A stretch of DNA of 64,000 bases from Tetraselmis striata (Eukaryota > Chlorophyta > Chlorodendrophyceae > Chlorodendrales > Chlorodendraceae), in the NCBI GenBank assembly GCA_006384855.1, contig VCJN01001183.1, forward strand, positions 62,001 to 126,000, given 5' to 3'. Positions 13,487 through 24,500 of the stretch are shown in pieces. The notes beneath the pieces were generated by a model, which saw only the letters and a program-made list of their open reading frames with translations, was not told the DNA's origin and ran no database searches. Position 1 is the first letter of the stretch, and each line of letters starts with the position of its first letter. The translations under genes and the position numbers were made by a program.

Positions 13487-16441
13487 TCCATGCCACTCAA
13501 TGTGAGAACTCCCCCACTTCCCCTCCAATTAGGACCATCAAGAGTACTTTTACCTGCAATACCAGTAATGAGTGTGTCATTAATGAATTAATGAATTATA
13601 TGAATCTCGAGAGAGGTAAACGAAAATACCCGCATATGGTTGTTCGTGCAACTCACGTTGAGCGCCCGGCATGCATGTCGCTGCGCAGGGCGTGCACGTC
13701 TTCCTGGCGCTCAAGCAGCCCACCGACGCGCAGTTCTGCGTGGACCGCGTGCTCAGCCTGCAGCCGTACGCGGCCGACTCGCACTACGTGGCGGGCCTGC
13801 TGCAGGTCCCCCCCCCCCCCCCCCGCCCCCCAAGTGATGCCCCCCCCCCCCCACCCCCCCCTGGGTCGCTGTACCTGCCTTGCTGCCCTCCTCCTGCCTC
13901 CTCCTCCTCCTCATTGGTCACCCTCTCCTCCCAGCCACACACACCGTCTGCTGTGCTCCTCACACGGCGTTCTCAACCGACCAATGCCGCGCACGCCCAG
14001 CTCGGAGTGTACAAGCCTAGAGTGCGATGATGTACTCTCCTTTGCACCGCAGCCCTCATTTTTTCTCGAAAATGGAAAAAAACTACCGTCACGGTCGTGC
14101 TGTCTGCTAAACACCTATTGGTGGCGAAATATACTACTCCTAGTAGGATGCCGCTGTCAGTTTGTTCCCTTCCGTTGTCGCCGCGAGATGTTCCGCGTTG
14201 CTTGGCATTCTGACCATACTTCTTGTCAAGGTCGAATGGGATGGAGGACCCGGAGCCGATCTGGCCCAACGCGAAGCCGGTGCCCCTCAGTCAACCACCC
14301 ACAACCGAACCGACCTGTGTGTGTTTCACAATTCCAGAGACAGTGGCAGGCTGGAGGTTTTGGATATTTGTGCTGAATATAATGAGATCGCGATGTACCG
14401 GTGTTAAGACGGCTTTGCTGCGGGTACACGGGAAGCGCGACACCGGCCAGCCGGGCGCCCAGGAGCGCACCGCAGCGTTGCCTCGCCGCAAGCAACAAAG
14501 TGACGCCCGCCATCGTCGACTGCCCCGCGCAGGAGGAGGCGGCGCCGGAGGCGGCGCTGCAGTCCTTTGAGACGGCAATGGCCATCGACCCGCGCCACTC
14601 GGACGCGGAGATCCGCTGCGGTGCGCTGTACCGCCGCCGCGGGCAGCCGGGCGACCTCGTGACGGCGCGCAGCCTGCTCGTCTCGGGGCTGAAGCACAAG
14701 CCCAACAGCCTCTGCGGCTGGTACAACCTGGGCCTCATCGACAGGTGGGGCGCGCCCATACTGTACTCGTATTTGTATACAGGTGCCGACCCAGGTGGTG
14801 CGTGAGTACTCTAAGTTACGTTGGTCAACTTGATTGCGCCGAAAAATCCGGTGACAAAGTTCAGTGACCCGCCCCCGAATTCACGAACATTTTGTGGATC
14901 GCGTTATTATAAAATTAAGTAAAAGTAAAGTTCGCCCCGGGACATCGGCCGGAGCCGCCCCAGCACTTGACCTCTTGCGCCAACTGCACTCGAAGGTCTG
15001 CCATAGCCCGCCGTAGACCATTGCCTGATTCGAACCCCGAAGGGCTAATGCATCAGCCGGGTAAACCCGCGACACGCCGGACCGATATTGCCATGAAATG
15101 ACAGAGCCGGGAATCGATCCGGGACACACCGGGACGATATTGCCGAAAATACATTGGCCAGGAATCGATCCGGGGACCTCTCGCGTACGAGACGACCGCT
15201 CAACCGAGCGGACAAGGGATGCGTGCGTACTCTTAAGGTACGTTGGTAAACTTGATTGCGCCGTGACAAAGTTCAGTGACCCGGCTCAGAATTCACGTAG
15301 ATTATGGGAATCGCTTTATTATATACTGGTAAGGTTAATAATTGTCAAGTGAGATTTCCCGTTTTCTCGTCAAGTAGGTCGCTACTGGTACGCCTATTCA
15401 AGTGAAGTTTGATGGAAACGCAGCGTCAGCTATCAGATACGTTATTTGCCGACGTGGTTAATATTATATCACTGCGATTAAGAACCCGCCCTGCCCGATA
15501 GAGGTCAGCTGTAGGCGAAAGTATGGCGGAACTATAGAGACAACCTATAAGAACATAACGTTTTTACAGGTTGCACGCAAGCCCAATTTGTGGCTTATAG
15601 CAAGGACTATAGAACTATAGAAATCTTGTATAGTTGCGTCGGCACCCGTACATATGTTGCATATGTCATGATCGTAAAACCTGCAAAAGTCGGCGACGTA
15701 AACTGACTCCAAGTATGCCACTTGAATGCGCTTCGACCCCCCCCACGCAAGTATCGGACGGAGCTTTGCTACGGTTACGTTGTGAAGCGCGGCTGAACTT
15801 GGTCGACGTCATCGACTTAAGTGACCTCCAACTCGCGTCATCAACTTGAGGCAGCCCTGTTGCTGACGCACCTAGGAAGGCCTTTATTATATAAGCCTCA
15901 GACTGGGGCGCCTATCCACGTATCGACCATGGTCATAGTATGTTTTGTGACATGGTCATAGTATTATATGCGTGTAGTTTTGCCCTCTGGCAGGCCGGAC
16001 GGGTTTGGATCCGCAGTGTTGTTACCGCGCCGGCACCAGAATCAATGCATGGATGCGTCAGAATTCTCCACGGAAAGAACACGGAATCTCTGACTCGACG
16101 GTGCAATAGTGTTTGTAATATTTTGTGACCCGCGAACCCGGCTTGGTGTGACGGCGCCGCGTATGCGGTCGTGTGATTGGCGTATGTCATGTTATTGCGC
16201 AGTAGCGGGTGTTTTTGGATAGCCGCACTCGGGCAGCATGCGGTAGCAATTGCCCCCAGAGTGCAGGCCTACGAGCGGGCTGCGCGCGCCCGGCTGCCGC
16301 TGGGCCTGACGGCGCGTTGCCCGGTGACTGCGCAGGGAGGAGGGCCGGCTGGACGAGGCGGAGGAGGACCTCCGCACGGCGGTGGCGCTGCAGGGGAGCA
16401 ACCCCAGCCTGAGCCACATGCTGCCGCGCCTGCTCCTCTGA
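7252..16441 (+). CDS. NPG1/TTC7-like tetratricopeptide-repeat protein (5' exons not found)
   Basis: Fourteen exons join in phase: 7252-7371, 7776-7862, 8120-8232, 8487-8631, 9219-9346, 9589-9688, 10355-10432, 11006-11080, 11722-11793, 13040-13135, 13368-13427, 13689-13805, 14533-14744 and 16336-16441 (stop TGA). The product follows plant NPG1 (calmodulin-binding TPR protein) and animal TTC7 collinearly: PLEEALLCLLLS, SDPSRVWHLVLALG, MGYAQRALRSED, GGDCRILYQLGRLK, AIDPRHSDAEIRCGALYRRR, GWYNLGLIDR and the last repeat REEGRLDEAEEDLRTA. Family role: a helical scaffold that in animals and plants recruits PI4-kinase III-alpha to the plasma membrane with FAM126/EFR3-type partners. About 240 N-terminal residues of NPG1 have no counterpart here. 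Two introns (donors at 7863 and 13428) start with GC. Introns hold SINE, MITE and R2 copies and C runs of up to 49. Confidence 0.82.
8275..8388 (-). repeat. MITE R1 copy (truncated) in TPR intron
   Basis: On the minus strand it runs from CTGACAGG-type sequence at 8388 through the CGAATG and GCGTGCAAGCCCAAATTGAGG segments to the terminal TAGGTGCGTCGGCGCCC at 8275. The opposite terminal repeat is missing. Confidence 0.7.
9990..10225 (-). repeat. Dispersed repeat R2, copy 2
   Basis: Reverse complement of the 1270-1470 sequence, with the same landmarks in the same order. It sits in the intron between TPR exons 9589-9688 and 10355-10432. Confidence 0.65.
14802..14912 (+). repeat. ~110 bp direct repeat, left of SINE
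   Basis: ACGTTGGTCAACTTGATTGC, then GTGACAAAGTTCAGTGACCC and AATTCACG, recurs at 15220-15330 with few changes. The two copies bracket a minus-strand SINE. Confidence 0.7.
14919..15221 (-). mobile_element. tRNA-derived SINE, with internal duplication
   Basis: On the minus strand it begins with a tRNA-like head (GTCCGCTCGGTTGAGCGGTC, then a B-box-like GGATCGATTCC) and ends in GTCAAGTGCTGGGGCGGC and GCGAACTTTACTTTTACTTA. The B-box/CGGCAATATCG part occurs twice (about 15108-15172), so this copy is longer than the 57551-57797 copy. It lies in the last intron of the TPR gene. Confidence 0.8.
15220..15330 (+). repeat. ~110 bp direct repeat, right of SINE
   Basis: Partner of 14802-14912; both contain the TTGATTGCGCCG segment, GTGACAAAGTTCAGTGACCC and a tail toward TTATTATA. 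Confidence 0.7.
15444..15649 (+). repeat. MITE R1 copy in TPR last intron
   Basis: Nearly full copy: left end TTTGCCGACGTGG, middle AAGAACCCGCCCTGCC and GGTTGCACGCAAGCCC, right end TTGCGTCGGCACCCGTA. Confidence 0.78.
15975..16037 (-). repeat. MITE R1 fragment
   Basis: Only the left half is present: minus-strand GGTGCCGGCGCGGTAACAAC followed by CCGTCCGGCCTGCCAGAGG. Confidence 0.6.
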
Positions 16442-16915
16442 GTGCGCGTCGCCCCGCGTGGCGCCGCCCGCCCACCCGCTGCTCTGACGCTCTGAGCGCG
16501 CGCACCAGCGCCGCGGGCCCCCCGGCGGATGCAACAACACCTCACCCGCCCTGCTTGAGGGCTGCGCATGAGCTCCTCGGGGTTGCGCATGAGGCGGTGG
16601 TCACATTTGGCGCACCTGACCTATGGCGTCTCTGGAGGTTCGCCCACGCCCATGCCACCATATGGACAGACAGGGTTCCAGCCCTGGCCCCGGGGGCACT
16701 GTACCTCTGCACTGTATATTCGGCACTGTGCCCTCCCGCTTGCCGCGCTTGTGCGAGAGGGCAGGACGCAGGGCTGCCTGGGGGCAGAGAAGTGGCGTAC
16801 CATTGTTTCAAACTTGGGCCCGCATGTCCCCAAAGCAATGAGCCCTGACCTGGTTTCCGCTGAGTCGCCACGTTCGTGCACAGTGTATGAGGCGCATTCT
16901 GAAGTATCTCAGAGC

Positions 16916-17074
16916 GGGCACCGACCCACCTGCAACAGCCCCCTATTGCAAGCCGCCTCGAATCGGGCTCGCGTGCACACCCAGAAGAACATTCGCTACA
17001 GTTTCGTCTACATTTGGCCTCTAGCAGGCAGAGCATGCTCTTATTATTTGCAGTGACCTGAACGCGCCGGCACC
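16916..17074 (-). repeat. MITE R1 copy downstream of TPR gene
   Basis: Minus strand: left end GGTGCCGGCGCG at 17074, then CCTGCTAGAGGCCAAATGTA and ACTGTAGCGAATGTTCTT, ending near GGGTCGGTGCCC at 16916. Both terminal inverted repeats are recognisable. Confidence 0.72.
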
Positions 17075-17419
17075 GGAAGGCTCCCGGCATATGTCTCTCG
17101 CGCACGTTCTCTTTGTGTTATCATCCTATGGAGCAGAGCAACAGCCGCTGTTCCGTCCAAATCACGTTGCAATCTATCCCCACTGCTGTGTAGCGCCATC
17201 ACTGTGGCATTATGCTGTGGATGAGGCGCAGTTGGAGGCTGTGGTCCCACCCTCGCAAGGTCCCGTTGTTTGGAGATCCGGCGGCACTGAAAACCAAGCC
17301 CAAAGGGGGGGGGGTTACCGGTGAGAGCTGCCATCGATGTGTGCGTGCATGCAAGGGTGATCTCTGGCCGCATTGTGCACTTCCGGCAACGGGATGACAG
17401 ACGAATCTGCGCCGCCGCA

Positions 17420-18260
17420 TGAGTCAGCGTGCACGATCTCGAGCCGCCACCAAGTTCAGCGCTCCGATGAAATCTCCAGCGAGAAAGCGCCTCTTGATGA
17501 GCTCGGGTGGTGCTCCGCGATGAGAGCGCGCCCCCTTTTTCACCTCACCCATTGTGCCGAACACCATGCTTGTGTACTCCGATATGTCCAGGCTCTGTGC
17601 TTTGCCAAGCCGCATCCCGCACCGCCAACCCACGTTGCATGTCGCCCAACATAACGCGCCAAACCGATCTACGACCGTGGCCCGGGGCGCTGCATGCGAT
17701 AGTGCAGTGTACCTGACCACGCGCTGCATGGTCTTGAGCTCAAGCAGTGTGGGGGTCAAGGCCCCGGAATCATAGCTCTCGGTCACGACGTTGGAACTCC
17801 AGGAGGGCGAGCTCCGTGTCTGGCCCCATATCCTTGAGTTCATCCCTGGGCGGAATGTTGCCCGTAGGCACCGCCTGTTGGAACATGCCGTCTACCACTC
17901 GGTGTACACGGATGCCCAGATCGTGAACATAGTAATCGCGAAAGGTGCGGCCGCGATGGCATCGTGTTGCACACACCAGTGAGCGTCGCCAGGCGCTAGG
18001 AGGTTCAGAGGCATATCATACGGACATCGCGTCATCAGATAATCCTTGTCATCATCTACCGTTCGCGCAGCGTGGGCTGCCACGTCGACAACGCTAACGC
18101 ATGACAAGAGATGTGATTCATACGGACAAACATCAAGATTCGTTGGTCTGTCATCAGATATCGCAAGAAATCGGCCGGCGCTTCTCGTTCCGCCGCCGCC
18201 ATCGGGCCCGCAAACACCATCTTTTCCCTTGTGTCTGTCGCCCTGTCCCTCCCGCCCATC
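17420..18260 (-). pseudogene. Decayed ORF of unknown family, copy 1
   Basis: In several minus-strand frames this region reads APGDAHWCVQHDAIAA, then FRDYYVHDLGIRVHRVVDG, then APRATVVD and GDMQRGLAVRD. The same motifs in the same order appear on the plus strand at 33740-34270 (APDDAHLRLQHNAIA, FDYSVHDLGNISVRRREVD, LPRATVVDNRF, GDMQQGLGVRD). Frames change between motifs in both copies, so both look like frameshifted remnants of one gene. I do not recognise the family; a mobile-element or captured-virus gene is possible. Confidence 0.45.
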
Positions 18261-19052
18261 CACACTGGACAGTCATAGAGCGTCCCAGCTTTGCCGTAGA
18301 TGAAGTTGGAGGGTTTGCACTAACCTACGGCAACGCGCAGTCGGAGGGCAGCGCGTTCCCTCGGATGCTGGCCGCTGCCGGGGCCGCACTGGACATAGAC
18401 ATGGACACACCGCATACAGACAAAGCGAACACCGATGAGGACGACAACGGGGCCACGCCCCATGGCAACGCGGGCGCACGCCATCCTAACCGTGCAGGCA
18501 ACGAGAAGCGCGACAGGGATCAGGCACTGCGCCGGCTGTCGACGGATGACCACGCGCGGGCGGGCGAGACGGGCGCAGCGCGGTGGCGGCGGGCGAGGCG
18601 CCATGGCTGCAGCCGCTGCGCCCCGGCAGTGCACGAGACGGCCAGACGGCCTTCGCGCGTAGCTCCCGCGGCGAAACCGTGAACCCAGGGGCAACAGGAC
18701 CCCCCATAGTGCTGGGAGGGGAGGTCTCCCATGTGGGTTCGCCCCGCCTGGGTGTCCGTTGCGGAGATTGCTCGGTGGAGCCTGCCATGGCGTCGGCGGG
18801 TGCCGGGCAAGTAGGTAGACTGGGCGAGAATGTTTTGAAAATTGGCTGGCCGAGGCCGCTATCTGATGACGCGTGTGCACTGTACACGGGGGCATTTCCA
18901 TTTGGAAATGCCCCCGTGTACAGTATACACGCGGGTCTGTCATCAGATAGCGGCGCGGGGCATGTCATCAGTTACGACGTGGCACGCTCCAGTGCGAGTA
19001 TTTATCCGATGACAGGATTATCTGATGACGCGATGTCCGTATGAAATGCCTC
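18008..19052. mobile_element. 1.05-kb segment bounded by 45-bp terminal inverted repeats
   Basis: The left end 18008-18053 (GAGGCATATCATACGGACAT...) is the inverted match of 19008-19052 with one mismatch and one 1-base indel. TCA flanks both ends (18005-18007 and 19053-19055), a possible 3-bp target duplication. Inside, the motif GTCATCAGATA or its complement recurs several times, and there is a long hairpin. An internal open frame (18101-18682) has no recognisable domain. A competing reading is two inverted copies of a coding fragment, because part of the repeat reads YLMTRCPYDMPLNL with mostly synonymous differences. Confidence 0.5.
18857..18952. repeat. Near-perfect foldback (hairpin)
   Basis: The two arms start and end with CGCTATCTGATGAC and its complement. 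The inner 22 bp (18879-18900 and 18903-18924) are perfectly complementary with only a TT loop. The arms differ mainly by a few inserted bases near 18871 and 18930. Confidence 0.85.
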
Positions 19053-20185
19053 TCAATCTACGCGTCCTCTGCTTGCACGCTACTGCATGTATACTACCCC
19101 GAAAACAACGTACCGGGTAGCCCCATAGAATGTCGTCGTCATGGACAGTGTTTATCCAGCGAAGCGTCGATTTTTCGGCGGTGAGCTTTATTGCCGTTCG
19201 GGTACCCGTATCGTGCAGCGGATCGGGCCTATAGGTGCATGACTAAAGCGCTTATCTACTGGCATGTACTACTAAGTACTATAATCCACCCACCCACCCG
19301 CTCACGGTCCTTAATTACACAGCCGTCCGATTACGATCTCACGGTTGGGAGGCTATGAGTACTGGTACTCGCTGTTGGTAATGGAAAAAAAACTGGTAGC
19401 GACTACTTCAAAGCGCTGGCAATGCAAACGCTCGCTGCTGGTACCTCAAAGCGCTGGCAATGCAATTCATGGAACTGTAGGCCAGTGATATAGTCGCTAG
19501 AACCCGTTCTTTTAAAATTTTCTGAAAATGCGACGCATCGCTGATTCAACTGTCAAGTTACTTCATACCTACGTTCAATATCTGCTGTAACATAAAAGGG
19601 GGCGAGCACTCCGTTGCATACAATAAACGCGAATCCTTATGTTGTGCTGCAATAACTATGTACTCGGGCCTGCAGTGTCCTTTCCCCGCCAGATTCATCT
19701 GCGGTTCTAGCGCCATTGCCCAGGGGTGGCGACGCACCTCTAGCTAAATAAGAAAGACACGGTTCCAGAATTTTTGGGGTCCGTAACCGCACGTTTTCAA
19801 ATTTCGTAGTATGTTCGTTGTGATATCGCGTATTCGGAGGTTCATCTATTGTCAATCTACGCGTCGTCTGCTTGTACGCTACTGCATGTATACACTGTTC
19901 CTGACTGCACGTATACAACAGCATGTATCTAAAACAACAGCATGTATCTAACCCGAAAATTACGTACCGGGCAGCCCAATAGAGTTTCGTCGTCATGAAC
20001 ATTGTTATCTACGTTCAATACCCATACCATACAAGGGGGCGAGTACCCCGTTGCATACAACCACGGCGAATCCAATGTGAATCCTTACTATACTGTACTG
20101 GATGAACTCTGCACTCGGGCTTGATGTGTGCTTTCCAGACACAGCCGGATTCATCAGTGTTTCTAGTGCCATTGCCCAGGTAGGG
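19052..20185 (+). repeat. Duplicated repeat blocks (A, B, A', B')
   Basis: Block A (19052-19165: TCAATCTACGCGTC, TACTGCATGTATAC, ACGTACCGGG, GTCGTCATG) recurs at 19848-20003. Block B (about 19565-19735: CTACGTTCAATA, GGGGGCGAG, CCGTTGCATACAA, GCCATTGCCCAGG) recurs at 20008-20180. Copies differ by many substitutions, consistent with an old direct duplication. No gene seen. Confidence 0.65.
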
Positions 20186-20189
20186 CCTC

Positions 20190-21085
20190 GCCGACCAAAA
20201 TCGATCAGCCGTGGCATGAGCAGCCCGGGCCCGGGCCGAGGGGGTGCTGCGCGGTGCACCCGCCACTTACAGACCAGACCGGTCTGCCCTGGCCACGGAC
20301 CACGTTCTGCGCCGGCCCTGGGGTCTGCTGGGCGGATTTCAGGCGGGACCAGGGTGACAGGACGCCGGGCAATGCCCCGTGCAGGAAGCCGCAGGACGGT
20401 TTGCGCAGGTGGCCGTCATTACCTTACAACAAGAACAACATGTAGTCTGCGCTGCGGGAGCTGCTCCGTCACGGCCGCTCTCACCCTATGGCAGGCGGCC
20501 GCGCGCTAGGGCTCCGTCACCCTTATTCCGAGATGTGCCGGGCGGTGCCGCTATGGGAAGGGAAGGGTAGAAAGGGGGTGGTTCGGGGTGGTTCGGGGTG
20601 GTTCGGGGCGGTTGGGGGGGGGCTTCCCGCATGTCTCCGGGCGGCAGCTGTCCCGCACGCTCAGGGGGCGCGGGAGCGGGCCCGCAGCCCCGGGATGCTG
20701 GGCCGCCGCCGCATGCCGCCAGTGGGCCGCGCACGCACCCTGCCATGGCATGGAATGCGAGTTGTCAGCGGACTGGCGCTGAACAACAAGCTGCCCCCAA
20801 GGTTGACGCCATCATGCGCAATACGAGGTAGTCCTGTGACTATACTTCAACACCCATGGACACCGGAGTGCCCAGCCGGGATGCTCCTTGAGCTTTCTCC
20901 GTTACAATTGACAGTACAGCCGCGTTCGATATCTAGCCGTAGGCACGCCGGTTGGCGGGGGGCTTTGGTGCGCCGCGCAGCTCCCGGAGGACACCGCCCA
21001 CATAACATCCCCTCACCTAAGCAAACCACTTACTTCACCCCACAACGCAAGCAGTAGAAAACGGGCGAATTCTTAGCTGCAGCCC
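20190..21085. other. Intergenic or intron DNA; possible last GT29 exon
   Basis: This is GC-rich, with a triple GGTTCGGGGT repeat at 20579-20611. On the minus strand a candidate terminal exon (about 20746 down to 20666, after ATGGCAG, ending TGA) has the phase needed by the GT29 gene, but no family similarity backs it. Confidence 0.3.
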
Positions 21086-21089
21086 TACT

Positions 21090-21282
21090 GGTGCCGACGC
21101 GGTAGTTCGGACAATGCGAATAGGAACCCGCCGAGCCTGCCAGAGGTCAAATGTAGGCAAAATCGCAGCGAGACTGTTGCGAATGAATGAATATTAGAGG
21201 TTGAATGAATGAATATTAGAGGTTGCACGCAAGCCCGATTTGAGGCTTAATTAAAGGGTTCTGATGGGCGAGTCGGCACCCG
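21090..21282 (+). repeat. MITE R1 full copy
   Basis: The best-preserved copy: left end GGTGCCGACGCGGTAG, then CCTGCCAGAGGTCAAATGTA, a duplicated GAATGAATATTAGAGGTT unit, GCACGCAAGCCCGATTTGAG, and right end AGTCGGCACCCG. The ends form inverted repeats. Confidence 0.8.
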
Positions 21283-21519
21283 CACTGATTTGGGTTTGCA
21301 CGCCGAGTTGTACCCCCCACCTCAACCACCACCAGCACCATTTGGAGTGGAAATCGTATGAGTTTGTCGAAGTAAGGCAGAAATCGTGTCAGAAACAAGG
21401 TGAAATATGGCAAAAATACTGGCGCCATGTTGCGAAACAGTTCACAGTTTCGATGGCATGTGAAGGCATTTGAAAGCGGGGGGGGGGGGGGGGGGGGGGG
21501 GGGGGGCTTGCTGTCCCAC

Positions 21520-24500
21520 CTAGCGCTGGCGGACATGGAGCGCGTGACCGGCAGCGGCTCGCTCTTGCCCATGCTGGGCAGCTCCTGCTTGCAGCTCTCG
21601 CAGGTGTCCAGCTTGCACCACTTGTTGGCGTGCTTGGGCACGCACAGCTGCAGCTTGCCCTTGCGTTGCTGGAGAGGAGGGAAGAGGGGGGGGGGGGGGG
21701 GGGGCGTGGGGGTAGGATGGCCAGGCGCTGTCAGCGCCCTCTTGACTGGGGCAAGCAGGCCGGAGAACACCTGCCGCTAGATGAAGAAACATCAACATTG
21801 CCAAATTGGATTGTTGGGGGTGTATTTGGTACCGGAATCAAAGCGACTCCCCCAATCTCATCGAAATCATTCCGACTTTGGCGACTTCACCACCTCATTG
21901 GCTTGAAATACAAAGTGGCATTTTCGGGCTGAAAAACACCTCTCAGCAGTACTCGACATGTGTGAGGCTGAGGGTTCCGGGGCATAATATCTCGCCGGGG
22001 AATAAACGCACTTACCATGGGTGCTGACACACCGATAAGAACCCTTATCAACTGGCCTCTAACTCGGCTCGCATGCAATCTTTATGATTAGATTCGCAAT
22101 AGGTTTGTCTACATTTGACCTCTGGCAGGCGGGGCAGTGACGGTCGCACTGGTGGGGCTGGATGGGCGGCGCGCAAGCTGGATGGGAAAGGCTTTGTGGG
22201 GTGGGTGGGGGCGGGGGCGGAGACCAGCATCTTGAGGAAGAGCGCCTGGTACTTGAAGGAGTGCGCGGAGCCGGTGCCCCTGAACTCGTCAAAGTAGTGG
22301 TACGGGAAGCCGTCCATCCCCTCGATGTCGAAGCCGTACACGTTGGTGTGCTTGCAGATGTGCAGCGCCATGTAGACGCCCTCGATGCCCTGCGCAGCGC
22401 CGCAGCACCGGGCTCGTCACCGCCGGGGGCTAACCGGCCCGCCTCTCCTCCGCACACCTCGCGCCAACCCTGCTGGCAGCAGCCGCGGGTGAGGGGTCCG
22501 CACCGTGGGCGCCGCGTTGCGTCCGTTGACCTTGATGATGTCGCGCTTCTTCAGGATCTCGTACGCGTTGTTATACGACCGCCGCGCGTTCATCGCAACC
22601 TCTGCCCGCACGCAGGGCGGGCGGGGGGGGGGGGGGGGGGATAGGTCAGTGAGCGCGGATGGGCATAGCGAAGAGCCGCTCAGGCAGCCGTCCACAAGGG
22701 CGCCCGCGGGCCCCTGGCGCGCTGTGCAGGCTAGCCCCGCACCGGGCGCCATGTACACCACGCGCTCCTCCGGGCTGTCGAAGCGCTCCTTCACCTTCGC
22801 CTGCGGCGAGCAGCGCGTGCAGCGCTGAGCACTGGAGCAGGCGGCCCTTGCCCCCCCCCCGGGCACACTGGGTTACGCCTGCTGCAATGGGACTTTGTAA
22901 ACACAACCATTCAACGCCCAGCCTTCTCACATGACCCGGGGGAAAGGTCATCTCGCACGCATGCTGCCGGCGATGATGGCTTTTTTTCTCAGATTTCATT
23001 ATGTAGTTGTTGATGTCTCTGCGAAGCCATCGGGCTGCTAAAGGCGGGGGGGGGGGGGGGGGGGGGGGGTCGCGATGCGTCGGGCCAGGCGCGGGGGGCG
23101 GACCAGGTAGGGCAGCGTGCTGAAGGAGAACAGCATGAGGTTCTCCTCGAACGCGCCGGCGGGGCGCGTCCACTTGTAGCGGCGCGACCAGAAGTTGTTG
23201 ATGATGCGGAAGGAGGTGCGGCTGCCGGCGTACTGCGTCCAGTTGGTCTGCCCGCGTGCGAGTGCCACAAGAGGGGATTGTCAGCCCCACCCCCTCCCCC
23301 CCCTGCCCTGTGCGCATGCGCCGGGTCCGCCGCCGGGCTGCAGCGGGCAATGGCATCCCACCGTCGGGCCGTCGTTGAAGCGGATCACCACGTCGTGCGC
23401 GTCGATGGCGTTGCCGTAGTTGTCGTTCCGCAGCATGCCCGCGTTGCCGACCACCGCGCAGGTGTCATACTCTGTCGACACGTCCTCCTCTGGGAAAGCA
23501 AGCCCGAAGAAATGTCAGCCCCGTATCTCCACTGCGGGCAGTAAAAACTCAAGCTGGCGGGGAGGCACGGGGTTCGGGGGGGGGGGGGGGGGGGGGGGGT
23601 TACCTGGGTAGAGGTACATCAGCTTGGACGTCATCTCCGGCGTCAGCATGTTGGCCTTGGGGAAGCTGGCCGGCAGGATGGGGTTCTTGCGTGTCATGAT
23701 GACTCGCTTGACGATGTCGTCCCACCTGGCAAGCCGAAGGATCGGCTCAGCTACGCTCCCATGTCCTCCGCGTGGGAACCAGTGAGCTACATGTACATAC
23801 GAGGGGCTTGGCTGAGCGAGGCGCCTCGTGCCGCGCCAGCGGAATGGGCGTGGCAGGGGCGGTGATGGCGGAAGGTAGGGGAGGAAAGGGGAGGGGGCGC
23901 TCACTGCGGCGTGCGCGGCACTATGACCTCGTCCAGCACGGACGCAGCCTGGTTGATGTTGATGGGCCGCACCCGCTCCTTGACGTACGACCGGCGCCGG
24001 GCCGTCCGGGGCGCGGACGCGCCTGCAGCGGCGTGAGAGAGGCGCGGCGAGGTAAGCAGCGCATGTCGCTGGGGCAAGGGCGCGATAGACGGCCGGGGCA
24101 AGCCAACAGCTTCTCCCGGCTTTTCTGTTTTTTTGTCAGCGCTGCCTGGCGCTGCTATTATATTGAGGCGCCGGGCGGGAGGGGGGGGGGGTGACCTTCG
24201 GCAGCGGCGGCCGCCCCCTCATCGGCGTTCTCCCCTTCTTCGCCACCTCCCTCGTCATCTCCCAGCAGCACCCGCCTTTCTCTACCTGCCGACACAGCAG
24301 CGCCAACATCAGCCATGGCGCCTCGCGAGCGACCCGGCACGAAGGCCGGACGAAAACTTTGCGTTGGGTTTTTCTTTCCTTTTCCCTCCTTGGCGCGCGC
24401 GTGGGGGGGGGGGGGGGGGGGGGCACCCGAACGTCCAGTGGGCAGCAGGCGCAGCGCTCACCGGCAATCAGCGACGTAGACTCGGCCAGCGCGGAGACCG

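Noticed and set aside
13285-13528. Open frames coding for poly-Gly/poly-Pro
   Set aside because: They are translations of intronic C or G runs; the real exon ends at 13427.
18101-18682. 193-residue ORF as a gene
   Set aside because: It crosses repeat arms and lacks any known domain; kept only as internal sequence of the inverted-repeat segment.
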